Notes under the pieces: generated by a model
What the model was told of the DNA's origin: nothing
The model's database searches: none
What the model saw: only the letters and a program-made list of their open reading frames with translations
Source: Pseudomonadales bacterium
GTDB lineage: Bacteria; Pseudomonadota; Gammaproteobacteria; Pseudomonadales; Azotimanducaceae
Assembly: GCA_028283025.1 (NCBI GenBank)
Contig: JAPYNO010000122.1
Coordinates: 1 to 52,682, forward strand
DNA: 52,682 nucleotides
Direction: 5' to 3'
Translations under genes and position numbers: made by a program
In this document: in pieces, positions 27,091-35,608 of the stretch
Layout: every line of letters begins with the position of its first letter
Position numbering within the stretch: the first letter of the stretch is position 1

Positions 27091-28278
27091 ATGCCGCACG
27101 CACGGCTCGTCTCGCTTGCCCTGGTGCTGCCGCTGTTCGCATTTGTCGGTGTGACGTTCGTCGCGCCCTTGGCGTCGCTCTTGAGCAAAAGCGCATATGA
27201 AACGCGCATCCACGATGTCATCCCTGAGACTATGGACGTGCTCGCCGCTTGGGATGGGCAAGACCTGCCGCCGGAAGCCGCTTTTGCCGCGATCGCCAAG
27301 GAACTGCCGAGCGCACGCGCGAATAGAACTCTTTTGAGGCTCTCCGGCGCGGCCAACCGCCTGCAATCGGGCATGAGAAGCTTAATCACGAGAACGGCGC
27401 AGAGAGTGCCGCGAACGGAGTTTGCGGGCACTTGGCGCGAGACCCTCGCCGAGATCGATGAGGACTGGGCGGATGTGCAGACTTGGATAATCATTGAGTC
27501 TGCCGCCGCCAAGTTCACGCTGCGCCATTATTTGCAGGCACTCGACTTGGAAGCACAGCCTGACGGCAGCATCAAGGCTCGACCTCAGCAAGAGCGGGTG
27601 TACATGCCGCTCTTGTGGCGAACGCTCCTCGTCAGTCTATCGGTCACTCTGCTGTGTTTCTTGATCGGATATCCAATCGCCATGCTGATCGCCGATGCGC
27701 CCCCACGCCGGCGCAATCTGCTCCTGCTGCTGGTGCTCATTCCGTTTTGGACATCGCTCCTTGTGCGCACGACGGCTTGGATCGTGCTCTTGCAGCGACA
27801 AGGCGTCATCAACGACTTTCTGGTGACCTTGGGATTTCTCCGCGATGACACCCGCCTCGAAATGATCTACAACATGACCGGCACCTTTGTCGCCATGACG
27901 CATGTGCTGCTGCCGTTCATGGTGCTGCCGCTCTATTCGGTCATGCGCTCGATTCCGCAGAATCAGCTTCGGGCAAGCGCATCGCTCGGAGCAACGCCCA
28001 TACAAGGCTTTGTTCGCGTCTACTTTCCGCAGACCTTGCCGGGCATCGGCGCTGGCGCTTTGCTGGTGTTTATTCTCGCCATCGGCTACTACATCACGCC
28101 AGCGCTCGTCGGCGGCAGCAGCGGGCAGCTTATTGCCAACATGATTGCCTACCATGTGCAGACATCGCTCAACTGGGGGCTTGCGGCCGCGCTCAGCAGC
28201 ATCCTGCTGGTTGCGGTAATCGTCCTGTATCTGCTCTTCAATCGACTTGTCGGCATCGACCGCATGAGGCTCGGATAG
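27091..28278 (+). CDS. ABC transporter permease (PotB-like) with large periplasmic insert
   Basis: Inner-membrane permease of about 395 residues, longer than usual (about 280-300). A first membrane segment (LVSLALVLPLFAFVGVTFVA) is followed by about 130 hydrophilic residues before LLWRTLLVSLSVTLLCFLIGYP, the usual second segment. The extra part is probably periplasmic. The EAA loop that docks on the ATPase is ASASLGATPIQGFVRVYFPQ. I start at ATG 27091, two bases after the potD stop. It is followed by the second permease six bases later. Long inserts at this place occur in some PotB relatives, so it need not be an error. Confidence 0.9.
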   Translation: MPHARLVSLALVLPLFAFVGVTFVAPLASLLSKSAYETRIHDVIPETMDVLAAWDGQDLPPEAAFAAIAKELPSARANRTLLRLSGAANRLQSGMRSLITRTAQRVPRTEFAGTWRETLAEIDEDWADVQTWIIIESAAAKFTLRHYLQALDLEAQPDGSIKARPQQERVYMPLLWRTLLVSLSVTLLCFLIGYPIAMLIADAPPRRRNLLLLLVLIPFWTSLLVRTTAWIVLLQRQGVINDFLVTLGFLRDDTRLEMIYNMTGTFVAMTHVLLPFMVLPLYSVMRSIPQNQLRASASLGATPIQGFVRVYFPQTLPGIGAGALLVFILAIGYYITPALVGGSSGQLIANMIAYHVQTSLNWGLAAALSSILLVAVIVLYLLFNRLVGIDRMRLG

Positions 28279-28283
28279 CGACG

Positions 28284-29117
28284 ATGCGCCTGCGCCGCCT
28301 CGGACAATTCGGCTTCAACGCCTACTGCGCATTGGCGTTCTTCTTTCTGGTCGCGCCGATTCTGGTGATCATCCCCTTGAGCTTCAACGCCGAGCCCTAC
28401 TTCACGTTCACGCAAGGCATGCTGCGCTTTGATGCCGATGCCTATTCGTTGCGCTGGTACGAGACGCTTGCGGAGGATGGTCAGTGGTTGAATGCGCTCG
28501 TCAACAGCCTCATCATCGGCACTGCGGCAACTGCCCTTGCGACTCTGCTCGGCACGCTTGCAGCGCTCGGCCTTGCAAGTCCGGCGATGCCAGGCCGCGC
28601 ACTCATTATGAGTATTCTCATCTCGCCCATGATCACGCCTGTGATCATTATCGCGGTCGGCATGTTCTTCTTTTATTCGAGCATCGGACTCGCGCAGTCA
28701 CACCTTGGATTGATCTTGGCGCACACCGCGCTCGGCGCGCCCTTTGTGGTCATCACTGTGACGGCGACCTTGGCCGGGTTTGATCCGACACTGATGCGCG
28801 CCGCCGCAAGCCTCGGCGCCGGGCCGGTTCGCAGTTTCTTGCGCGTGCAGTTGCCGCTGATCTCGCCGGGGGTCTTTTCGGGCGGGCTGTTCGCATTCGC
28901 AGCCTCTTTTGACGAAGTGGTGGTCGTGCTCTTTATGGGCGGCATTGAGCAGCGCACAATTCCACGCCAGATGTGGGCTGGCATTCGCGAGCAAATCAGT
29001 CCGACACTGCTTGCGGTGGCGGTCTTCCTGATCGTCTTTTCGGTGCTGACGCTATTACTTGTTGAATGGCTCAGGCGGCGATCAAGCAGCGCGGCGCTTG
29101 CCAAATCAATAAGTTGA
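28284..29117 (+). CDS. ABC transporter permease (PotC-like)
   Basis: A 277-residue permease with six predicted membrane helices, beginning FFFLVAPILVIIPLSFNAEP and ending VFLIVFSVLTLLLVEWLRRR. The EAA motif is RAAASLGAGPVRSFLRVQLPLI. It pairs with the PotB-like permease to form the channel. Last gene of the transporter operon; the 49 bases to the next gene hold no clear terminator. Confidence 0.93.
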   Translation: MRLRRLGQFGFNAYCALAFFFLVAPILVIIPLSFNAEPYFTFTQGMLRFDADAYSLRWYETLAEDGQWLNALVNSLIIGTAATALATLLGTLAALGLASPAMPGRALIMSILISPMITPVIIIAVGMFFFYSSIGLAQSHLGLILAHTALGAPFVVITVTATLAGFDPTLMRAAASLGAGPVRSFLRVQLPLISPGVFSGGLFAFAASFDEVVVVLFMGGIEQRTIPRQMWAGIREQISPTLLAVAVFLIVFSVLTLLLVEWLRRRSSSAALAKSIS

Positions 29118-29166
29118 TGTTGAGCGTTCTATGATATGATTCTGAGTGTCTTTCATACCTTCTCCC

Positions 29167-30732
29167 ATGCAGCGCCAGAACCTCCCCATCGGCATACAGT
29201 CCTTCCGCACCTTGAGGGAGGACAATTGCTACTATGTGGATAAGACGCCGCTGATCGAGCGACTTGTGCGCGAGGGGCGGCACTACTTCCTCTCCCGCCC
29301 GCGCCGCTTCGGCAAGAGCCTGCTGCTCGACACGCTGCGCGAGCTCTTTGCCTGCAATGAGGTGTTGTTCGAAGGGCTGCACATCCACAACTGCTGGGAC
29401 TGGCAGTCGCCACACCCTGTCGTGCGCCTGAGCTTCGACGGCAAGTACAACGAACCCGGAGAACTCGCGAGGGACATCCTCGGGCAACTAGAGATCCTTG
29501 AGGAAGATGCTGACATCGAGCCCGCATCGGATCAGATGTCCGTACCGCTACGGTTGCGACGCCTGATTAGCCGACTCCACCGCACGACAGGCCGGCAGGT
29601 CGTTGTATTAGTGGACGAGTACGACAAGCCGATTCTCGATGTGCTCTCAAACCCGCCGCTCGCCACCGCCAACCGCGACCATCTGCGGGGCTTCTACGGC
29701 ATCCTCAAGGGCTGCGCCGACCACCTGCGCTTTGTCATGGTCACCGGCGTCAGCATGTTCTCCAAGGTGAGCCTGTTCTCCGGGCTGAATAACCTCAAGG
29801 ACATCAGCGTCGATGCGAGGTTTGCCACCGTCTGCGGCTACACTGATGACGACCTCGACACGGTGTTCGCGCCGGCACTCGAAGGGCTCGACCGTGACGA
29901 GATTCAGGACTGGTACAACGGCTACCACTGGCTCGGCGCTGACAAGGTCTACAACCCCTACGATGTGCTGCTGCTGCTCGACCGCCGCAGGTTCGATCCC
30001 CACTGGTTCGAGACCGGCTCGCCGAGCTTCCTGTTCGAGATGATGATGGAGAAAGGCGTGGGCCCGTTCGACGTTGAAAAGCTGGCTGCCGAAGGGAGCC
30101 TGGTCTCGACATTCGATGTCGGCAACATTGGTGTCGATGCGCTGATGTTCCAGACGGGGTATCTGACAATCACCGGCGAGGAACGCCGAGGCGATCAGAC
30201 CTTCTACCGTCTGGACTACCCCAACAAGGAAGTACGTTTGAGTGTCAACAGCGGCCTGCTGCAACACATCACCGGACGCGGAGCGGAAGCCTCAGAAAAA
30301 AGCCGCAACCTCTGTCAATTGCTCGCCAACAACGACTTCGAGGGCTTCAAAGCGCACTTGCGCGCACTCTTTGCTGGCATTCCCTACCAGTGGCAAACGC
30401 AAGCGAAACTCGCCCGCTACGAATCATGGTACGCGGGCATCCTCTACGCATGCTTTCGCACCATCGGCGTGGACTTGCGCGTGGAGGAATCCACCTCGCA
30501 CGGCCGCTCGGACATGGTGCTGCTGCACGGCGGTCAGGTGTTCGTCCTAGAGTTCAAGATGGCCAAGGAGGGCGAAGACGAGGCCTCCGCCATGGCTCGC
30601 GTCATGCGGCAAATCCGCGCACGCGGCTACGCCCACAAGTACCGCGAGCGCGGCGAGCCAGTGCATCTCGTTGGCGTGGTGTTCGGACGCGAGGAGCGCA
30701 ATGTGATCGCGGTGGCCACCGAGCGTCTTTGA
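29167..30732 (+). CDS. AAA-ATPase-like / PD-(D/E)XK nuclease-like protein (PF09820 + PF08011 type)
   Basis: A protein of about 521 residues of the widespread PF09820-DUF1703 family. The N-terminal AAA-like part opens LPIGIQSFRTLREDNCYYVDKT and has a P-loop variant LSRPRRFGKSLLLDTL (about residue 45) and the Walker B-like VVVLVDEYDKPIL. The C-terminal PD-(D/E)XK-like part has GRSDMVLLHGGQVFVLEFKM, that is Asp, then Glu-x-Lys. Function is unknown. Such genes are patchily distributed and often multicopy, which suggests mobility. I prefer ATG 29167; GTG 29146 is possible. It sits alone between a transporter operon and ahcY. Confidence 0.88.
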   Translation: MQRQNLPIGIQSFRTLREDNCYYVDKTPLIERLVREGRHYFLSRPRRFGKSLLLDTLRELFACNEVLFEGLHIHNCWDWQSPHPVVRLSFDGKYNEPGELARDILGQLEILEEDADIEPASDQMSVPLRLRRLISRLHRTTGRQVVVLVDEYDKPILDVLSNPPLATANRDHLRGFYGILKGCADHLRFVMVTGVSMFSKVSLFSGLNNLKDISVDARFATVCGYTDDDLDTVFAPALEGLDRDEIQDWYNGYHWLGADKVYNPYDVLLLLDRRRFDPHWFETGSPSFLFEMMMEKGVGPFDVEKLAAEGSLVSTFDVGNIGVDALMFQTGYLTITGEERRGDQTFYRLDYPNKEVRLSVNSGLLQHITGRGAEASEKSRNLCQLLANNDFEGFKAHLRALFAGIPYQWQTQAKLARYESWYAGILYACFRTIGVDLRVEESTSHGRSDMVLLHGGQVFVLEFKMAKEGEDEASAMARVMRQIRARGYAHKYRERGEPVHLVGVVFGREERNVIAVATERL

Positions 30733-30777
30733 CTGCGTCAGGTAAGATGCCTCGTTTTTTCAGGCGGGAGCATCCAA

Positions 30778-32139
30778 ATGACTGATTACAAAGTGGCCGA
30801 CATCGAGCTGGCGGCCTTCGGGCGACGCGAAATCACTCTCGCCGAACGGGAGATGCCAGCGCTCATGGCGCTTCGCCGCCGTTACGAGGCGAGTCAGCCG
30901 CTCGCGGGCGCGCGCATCATCGGCTGCATCCACATGACCGTGCAAACCGCCGTACTGATCGAGACGCTCGTTGCGCTCGGCGCCGAAGTGCGCTGGTCGT
31001 CCTGCAATATCTTCTCCACCCAAGACCATGCGGCGGCGGCTATGGCCGCGGCAGGGATTCCGGTATTCGCTTGGAAGGGCGAGAGCGAGGCAGAATACTG
31101 GTGGTGCATCGAACAGACCATATTGAAGGACGGGGCACCGTGGAAGGCAAATCTCCTGCTTGATGATGGCGGCGACCTCACCGAGGTCATTCACAACCGC
31201 TACCCGCAGATGCTCGAATCCATTCACGGCATCAGCGAAGAAACCACGACCGGCGTACACCGGCTCGTGCAGATGATCGAGCAAGGCGCGCTGAAAGCGC
31301 CCGCAATCAACGTCAATGACTCGGTCACCAAGTCCAAGAACGACAACAAGTACGGCTGCCGGCACGGCCTCAACGATGCGATCAAGCGCGCCACCGACAT
31401 GCTCATGTCGGGCAAGCGCGCGCTTGTGTTCGGCTACGGCGATGTCGGCAAGGGTTCGGCGCAAAGCCTGCGTCAAGAAGGCATGATCGTTCGCATCGTC
31501 GAGATCGACCCGATCTGCGCCATGCAAGCCTGCATGGACGGGTTCGAGGTCGTATCGCACTATCTTGATGGCAACAACACTGGTCAGTGCGAAGACATCG
31601 ACACGAGGCTACTCGGCGAAACCGACCTGCTTGTGACCTGCACAGGCAATGTGCGAGTGTGCGATGCAGGCGTCCTCGGCGCACTCAAAAAAGGCGCCAT
31701 CGTCTGCAATATCGGCCACTTCGACAACGAAATCGACACCGCCTACATGCGCGACCACTGGCGCTTCGAAGAAGTCAAGGAGCAGGTTCATCAGGTGTTT
31801 CGCTCGGATGCGAGCGACGACTATTTGATCCTGCTTTCCGAAGGCCGGCTCGTTAATCTCGGCAACGCCATGGGACACCCGTCGCGCATCATGGACGGCT
31901 CGTTTGCTAATCAAGTGCTGGCACAAATGCACCTTTTTGAAGAAGCCTGGGCTGATCAGCCAGAGAACCAGCGCGAACCTGTGAGCGTGCGCGTGCTGCC
32001 GAAGAAGCTCGACGAAGAGGTCGCCACGCTCATGGTCGAAGGCTTCGGCGGCATCCTCACGCGCCTGACAGAAGAACAGGCTGACTATATCGATGTCGCC
32101 AAGGACGGTCCGTTCAAGCCGGAGGCGTATCGGTATTAG
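30778..32139 (+). CDS. ahcY: S-adenosyl-L-homocysteine hydrolase
   Basis: AhcY hydrolyses S-adenosylhomocysteine to homocysteine and adenosine, removing the product inhibitor of methyltransferases; cytoplasmic NAD-containing tetramer. The 453 residues are the usual bacterial length. Seen: [49 protein letters not shown] (substrate and catalytic Lys), the NAD motif [39 protein letters not shown] and the C-terminal [15 protein letters not shown] lies about 8 bases before ATG. A TAAGAT -10-like box is at 30743. Only 45 bases separate it from the preceding gene, and no SAH riboswitch is visible. It overlaps the acyltransferase gene tail to tail by 26 bases. Confidence 0.98.
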   Translation: MTDYKVADIELAAFGRREITLAEREMPALMALRRRYEASQPLAGARIIGCIHMTVQTAVLIETLVALGAEVRWSSCNIFSTQDHAAAAMAAAGIPVFAWKGESEAEYWWCIEQTILKDGAPWKANLLLDDGGDLTEVIHNRYPQMLESIHGISEETTTGVHRLVQMIEQGALKAPAINVNDSVTKSKNDNKYGCRHGLNDAIKRATDMLMSGKRALVFGYGDVGKGSAQSLRQEGMIVRIVEIDPICAMQACMDGFEVVSHYLDGNNTGQCEDIDTRLLGETDLLVTCTGNVRVCDAGVLGALKKGAIVCNIGHFDNEIDTAYMRDHWRFEEVKEQVHQVFRSDASDDYLILLSEGRLVNLGNAMGHPSRIMDGSFANQVLAQMHLFEEAWADQPENQREPVSVRVLPKKLDEEVATLMVEGFGGILTRLTEEQADYIDVAKDGPFKPEAYRY

Positions 32140-33298
32140 CGACAATCGCGCACTTGTTCTCAACCAAGTTTGCATACTGCATCAGCAGCAGGTGCCGGTA
32201 AGTCTCAGGCGTCTTCAGGTAGCGTGATTTGAGTGCTTCGAGCCGTGCGTTGCCATTGTCAGCCTCGATGCCTTGCGCTTCGCCGCAAGATTCGCGCCAT
32301 GCCCACTCATGCGTAGGAAAGGCGTGCAGATTGGCGACGATCTGCTGATCGAGCGCAAGGCTTGCATCTTCGACAGTCTCAATATCGCAATCAATGCGAT
32401 CAATCGGCTCACCCACCGTCAATCGCACGCGCCCCTTGTGTCCTGTCAATCCCGTGATGATGCTCTTCAGGTCCTCTTCTTCTTCTTTGATATAGGGCGC
32501 ATCGCTGCGATCGACCGCGTAGAGCTCGCGCGCCTTGGAAAGATCGCACGGGTCGAGTTCATAGGAGATGGACACAGGCACGAGCCGCACATGCTTGACA
32601 AGACCTTGAAAACCCTCGTCTCGCCATGCAAGCGCCAACATTTTGAGAAGCGCCGGGTCGGTGCGATCAAAGCCGTCTTTGGCGCGCCCCGCACGCTGCG
32701 CGATCCACACCTGCTCTCCCATGTGCACGGATTCGCGAATGAAGTTTGAAGTCGTGCGCATGGCTTCGTACATGGCTTTGCGGCCAGTGACATTGCGCTT
32801 TACGACAAAGCCCTTGTTGAGGCGCATAAGATCGGATGCGGAGGCGTTCGAGAACAGGTTGTCACCGATGGCGATGTGCAGCGTCCGCCTGCCCTCAAGA
32901 AAAAGCGCGTAATTGAGGAACGCCGAATCGAGCGAAATGTCGCGGTGATTGGAGATGAAGATGGTCGGCTCGTCATCGCGCACGGCATCGAGGCCTGTGT
33001 AACGAAAGCCATCGGTTGTCGAATTGACCATGAACTCAAAGTAGCGCGAAAGCCGATCTTGGAAGGCCGCTACAGAATTGATGCCGTCAAAGTGCAATGC
33101 GAGCTTGGAGCGCGCCAATATCCTCGCGAGCGGCCCGATCCAGCGAGCGATGCCCGGATACTGAAACTTGACTAGCGCATCGACAATTTCAGGCGATGAG
33201 CGCAAGCGAGCGAGCACCTCGCCGACCTCATGGTCGTGATAAGGGCGTATGTCCTCAAAGTCACTCAAGCGCAGCGCCAGAAGTGCATCGCAATGCAT
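32114..33298 (-). CDS. 1-acyl-glycerol-3-phosphate acyltransferase-like protein
   Basis: A protein of about 394 residues of the PlsC/PlsB acyltransferase superfamily. The active-site block is [15 protein letters not shown] (about residue 110); His and Asp are separated by five residues where the canonical motif has four. [19 protein letters not shown] and [18 protein letters not shown] match motifs 2 and 3, with [14 protein letters not shown] as motif 4. It has no strong membrane helix. Probable role is acyl transfer to a lysophospholipid or similar acceptor at the membrane. I start at ATG 33298 because the upstream frame overlaps an SDR relic on the other strand and is not conserved-looking. 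Confidence 0.85.
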   Translation of the reverse strand: MHCDALLALRLSDFEDIRPYHDHEVGEVLARLRSSPEIVDALVKFQYPGIARWIGPLARILARSKLALHFDGINSVAAFQDRLSRYFEFMVNSTTDGFRYTGLDAVRDDEPTIFISNHRDISLDSAFLNYALFLEGRRTLHIAIGDNLFSNASASDLMRLNKGFVVKRNVTGRKAMYEAMRTTSNFIRESVHMGEQVWIAQRAGRAKDGFDRTDPALLKMLALAWRDEGFQGLVKHVRLVPVSISYELDPCDLSKARELYAVDRSDAPYIKEEEEDLKSIITGLTGHKGRVRLTVGEPIDRIDCDIETVEDASLALDQQIVANLHAFPTHEWAWRESCGEAQGIEADNGNARLEALKSRYLKTPETYRHLLLMQYANLVENKCAIVANTDTPPA

Positions 33299-33365
33299 TG
33301 TGTCAAAATCGCGCTTCCGATGGGCAGCGGATGATTGCAGGCCGCAATGACGGAGACGAATAGTC

Positions 33366-33485
33366 ATGGAAGTTGCAGGCAAAAGAATCGTCGTCACCGG
33401 GTCGTCTTGCGGCCTCGGGCGGGCTTTTGCGATCACACTCGCCGCAGAGGGCGCCGAAACCTATCAGCTCCGGCTGCGGTTTTGA
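33366..33485 (+). pseudogene. Truncated relic of a short-chain dehydrogenase
   Basis: A 39-codon frame starts at ATG 33366, with GGAG 10 bases upstream, and encodes MEVAGKRIVVTGSSCGLGR followed by AFAITLAAEGAE. This is the first strand, the TGxxxGxG cofactor motif and first helix of a classical SDR. The rest of the enzyme is gone; the frame ends at TGA 33483 and the heme O synthase gene begins 12 bases later. The intact ribosome site and start with everything else lost point to a deletion. I see no reason to think it makes a useful peptide. Confidence 0.7.
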
Positions 33486-33496
33486 GCGCACTCGCC

Positions 33497-34390
33497 ATGG
33501 TCAGCGAAGCCGCAAGCGTCTCAGCAGTCTGGCGGGATTATTTTGAACTCACCAAACCGCGGGTAGTCCTGCTGATGCTGCTCTGCGCGGTGGTTGGTAT
33601 GCTGCTCGCAGCTCCAACCCACCCCCCTCCCCTTTTAGTATTGGCGACACTACTTGGCATTGCGCTGGTCGCAGGCTCGGCGGCGGCGGTCAATCACATC
33701 GCCGATGCCAAGGTCGATGCGCGCATGCAGCGCACCGAAGACCGGCCGATCGCCAAAGGCCGAGTGAGCCATCTTGCCGCTGGCGCATTCGCAGGATTCA
33801 CCGGCGTCTTCGGATTTCTTATCCTCTATGTGCTTGTGAACCCTTTGACCGCTTGGCTCAACCTCGCATCCTGGGCAGGCTACGGCCTTTTCTACACCCT
33901 GTACCTGAAACGCGCGACACCGCAGAATATTGTGATTGGCGGACTGTTCGGCGCTGCACCGCCGCTTTTTGGCTGGACCGCAGTCACTGGCAGTCTCGAC
34001 CCAGAAGCACTGCTGCTCGTGCTCATCATCTTCGTGTGGACGCCGCCGCATTTTTGGGCGCTCGCACTCGACCGACGCGACGAATACCTTGAGGCAGGCG
34101 TGCCGATGCTGCCAATTACCCATGGAGAGCGCTTCACGCGCCAGCAGATCCTGCTCTACACCCTGCTGCTTGTCGTGTGCAGCCTGCTGCCGTTCCTGAT
34201 CGGCATGAACGGCGTGCTCTACCTCGCAGGCGCATCGCTACTTGGCGCGGTGTTTGTGTACTTTGCGGTCAAACTTTTGCGCGGCGGCTCAGGCAAAACG
34301 GCGATGCACACCTTCCAATATTCGATCATCTACCTCGGAGCACTGTTCAGCGTGATGCTGGTGGATCACTTTCTTTCTTGGTCGCCTTAG
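33497..34390 (+). CDS. ctaB: Protoheme IX farnesyltransferase (heme O synthase)
   Basis: An integral membrane UbiA-family prenyltransferase of about 297 residues that adds a farnesyl group to heme b for heme-copper oxidases. Motifs are YFELTKPRVVLLMLLCAVVG at the start, the first Asp-rich site NHIADAKVDARMQRTEDRP (about 70-88), TPPHFWALALDRRDEYLEAG and VPMLPITHGERFTRQQI. Nine membrane helices are plausible. Start at ATG 33497 gives the normal length; the frame extends upstream without homology. It stands apart from any oxidase genes, next to an SDR relic; also known as cyoE. Confidence 0.95.
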   Translation: MVSEAASVSAVWRDYFELTKPRVVLLMLLCAVVGMLLAAPTHPPPLLVLATLLGIALVAGSAAAVNHIADAKVDARMQRTEDRPIAKGRVSHLAAGAFAGFTGVFGFLILYVLVNPLTAWLNLASWAGYGLFYTLYLKRATPQNIVIGGLFGAAPPLFGWTAVTGSLDPEALLLVLIIFVWTPPHFWALALDRRDEYLEAGVPMLPITHGERFTRQQILLYTLLLVVCSLLPFLIGMNGVLYLAGASLLGAVFVYFAVKLLRGGSGKTAMHTFQYSIIYLGALFSVMLVDHFLSWSP

Positions 34391-34453
34391 TGCTTCATTC
34401 GCGCTAGCGGTCATTTCTTACGGACTGCTGCAAAGTAAAGTGCGGTTGTCCTC

Positions 34454-35608
34454 TCACGCGCCCTTCAACACCGCATGTATCTCAGGCACCGCCTCATATC
34501 CAATTCCCGGCGCGTCGGTCAACCTGACCCGGCCATTTTCAAGTTGCATTTCCGGCGCGAAGCATCCAAAAGGCTCGAACACGCCCGGATAGGCTTCGTT
34601 GCCGAATAGGCCCAAACCCGCTGCGAGATGCAAGCCAAACTGATGACCGCCGTGAGGCACGCAACGGCCGGCTGACCAGCCGTGCGCACTCAACATCTCC
34701 AAAGTCCTCAAGTATTCGACCAAACCATAGCTCAAGGCCGGATCCATTTGCAGGAAATCGACGCGAGCATCGAGTCCGCCGTAGCGAATGAGGTTCAATG
34801 AATCCTCGCATGAGAATAGGTTTTCGCCAGTGGCGATCGGCATGGTTGACGCCTGCCTGACCTCTTTGAGCGCCTCGAAATCGAGCACGCCGACCGGTTC
34901 TTCGTACCAGCGCAGGCCGTACTCGGTCATAGCCTCGGCGTAGTCAATGGCCGTCTGCGCATCAAAGCGCGCGTTGGCATCGACCGCGAGCCGGTTTCCG
35001 TCGCCGACAATGTTCAAGACTCGTTCGATGCGCACGCGATCTTCATCAAGGCTTGCGCCGCCAATTTTCATCTTGACCTCGCGAAAGCCCATGTCCAAGT
35101 AGCCGCGCATCTCAGTCTCAAGCAAATGACTGGCACTGTCTGGGTAGTAGTAGCCGCCTGCGGCGTAGACCCTCACGGACGGATTGCTTCGTCCCTCGGC
35201 ATATCGATCCGAGAGCACTTGATAGAGCGGCCGGTCTTCGATCTTGGCGACTAGATCCCAAAGTGCCATATCGATGGCGCCGAGCGCGACTGATCGCTCG
35301 CCGTGACCGCCAGGCTTTTCATTTGCCATCATCGCCTGCCAGCACTTGAATGGGTCCAGATTGCGCCCATCCTCGCTCGCAATGTCGTGCGCACTCAAAA
35401 GCCTTGGAATCATCCGTTCTCGCAGTATCCCGGACTGACCGTAACGCCCATTGGAAGTAAAGCCATAACCTTTGATTGACTTGCCGCCACGCTTCAAGTC
35501 GGTCTCAATCACCAGCGCCGAAATGGTCATCTTGGAAAAATCGATGACAGCGTTTCGTATGGGCGAAGCGATCGACACCGTCTGCTCGCGTATATCTGTG
35601 ATGCTCAC
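34454..35608 (-). CDS. Enolase-superfamily dehydratase, D-tartrate dehydratase-like
   Basis: A 384-residue mandelate-racemase-type enzyme that strongly recalls D(-)-tartrate dehydratase (TarD). Seen: ASPIRNAVIDFSKMTISALV, GYGFTSNGRYGQSG, NEKPGGHGERSVA, VYAAGGYYYPDSA, catalytic VKMKIGG (KxK), metal ligands in LAVDANARF, YEEP and TGENLF, and the His of VPHGGHQFGLH. It would remove water from a sugar acid or tartrate to form a 2-keto acid. Start at GTG 35608, overlapping the previous stop (GTGA). No export signal, so cytoplasmic. Last gene of the sigma-factor operon. The longer 521-residue frame above it is a shadow of the neighbour. Confidence 0.9.
   Translation of the reverse strand: MSITDIREQTVSIASPIRNAVIDFSKMTISALVIETDLKRGGKSIKGYGFTSNGRYGQSGILRERMIPRLLSAHDIASEDGRNLDPFKCWQAMMANEKPGGHGERSVALGAIDMALWDLVAKIEDRPLYQVLSDRYAEGRSNPSVRVYAAGGYYYPDSASHLLETEMRGYLDMGFREVKMKIGGASLDEDRVRIERVLNIVGDGNRLAVDANARFDAQTAIDYAEAMTEYGLRWYEEPVGVLDFEALKEVRQASTMPIATGENLFSCEDSLNLIRYGGLDARVDFLQMDPALSYGLVEYLRTLEMLSAHGWSAGRCVPHGGHQFGLHLAAGLGLFGNEAYPGVFEPFGCFAPEMQLENGRVRLTDAPGIGYEAVPEIHAVLKGA

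Noticed and set aside
30733..30777. SAH riboswitch upstream of ahcY
   Set aside because: Only 45 bases are available and no conserved SAH riboswitch core is visible.
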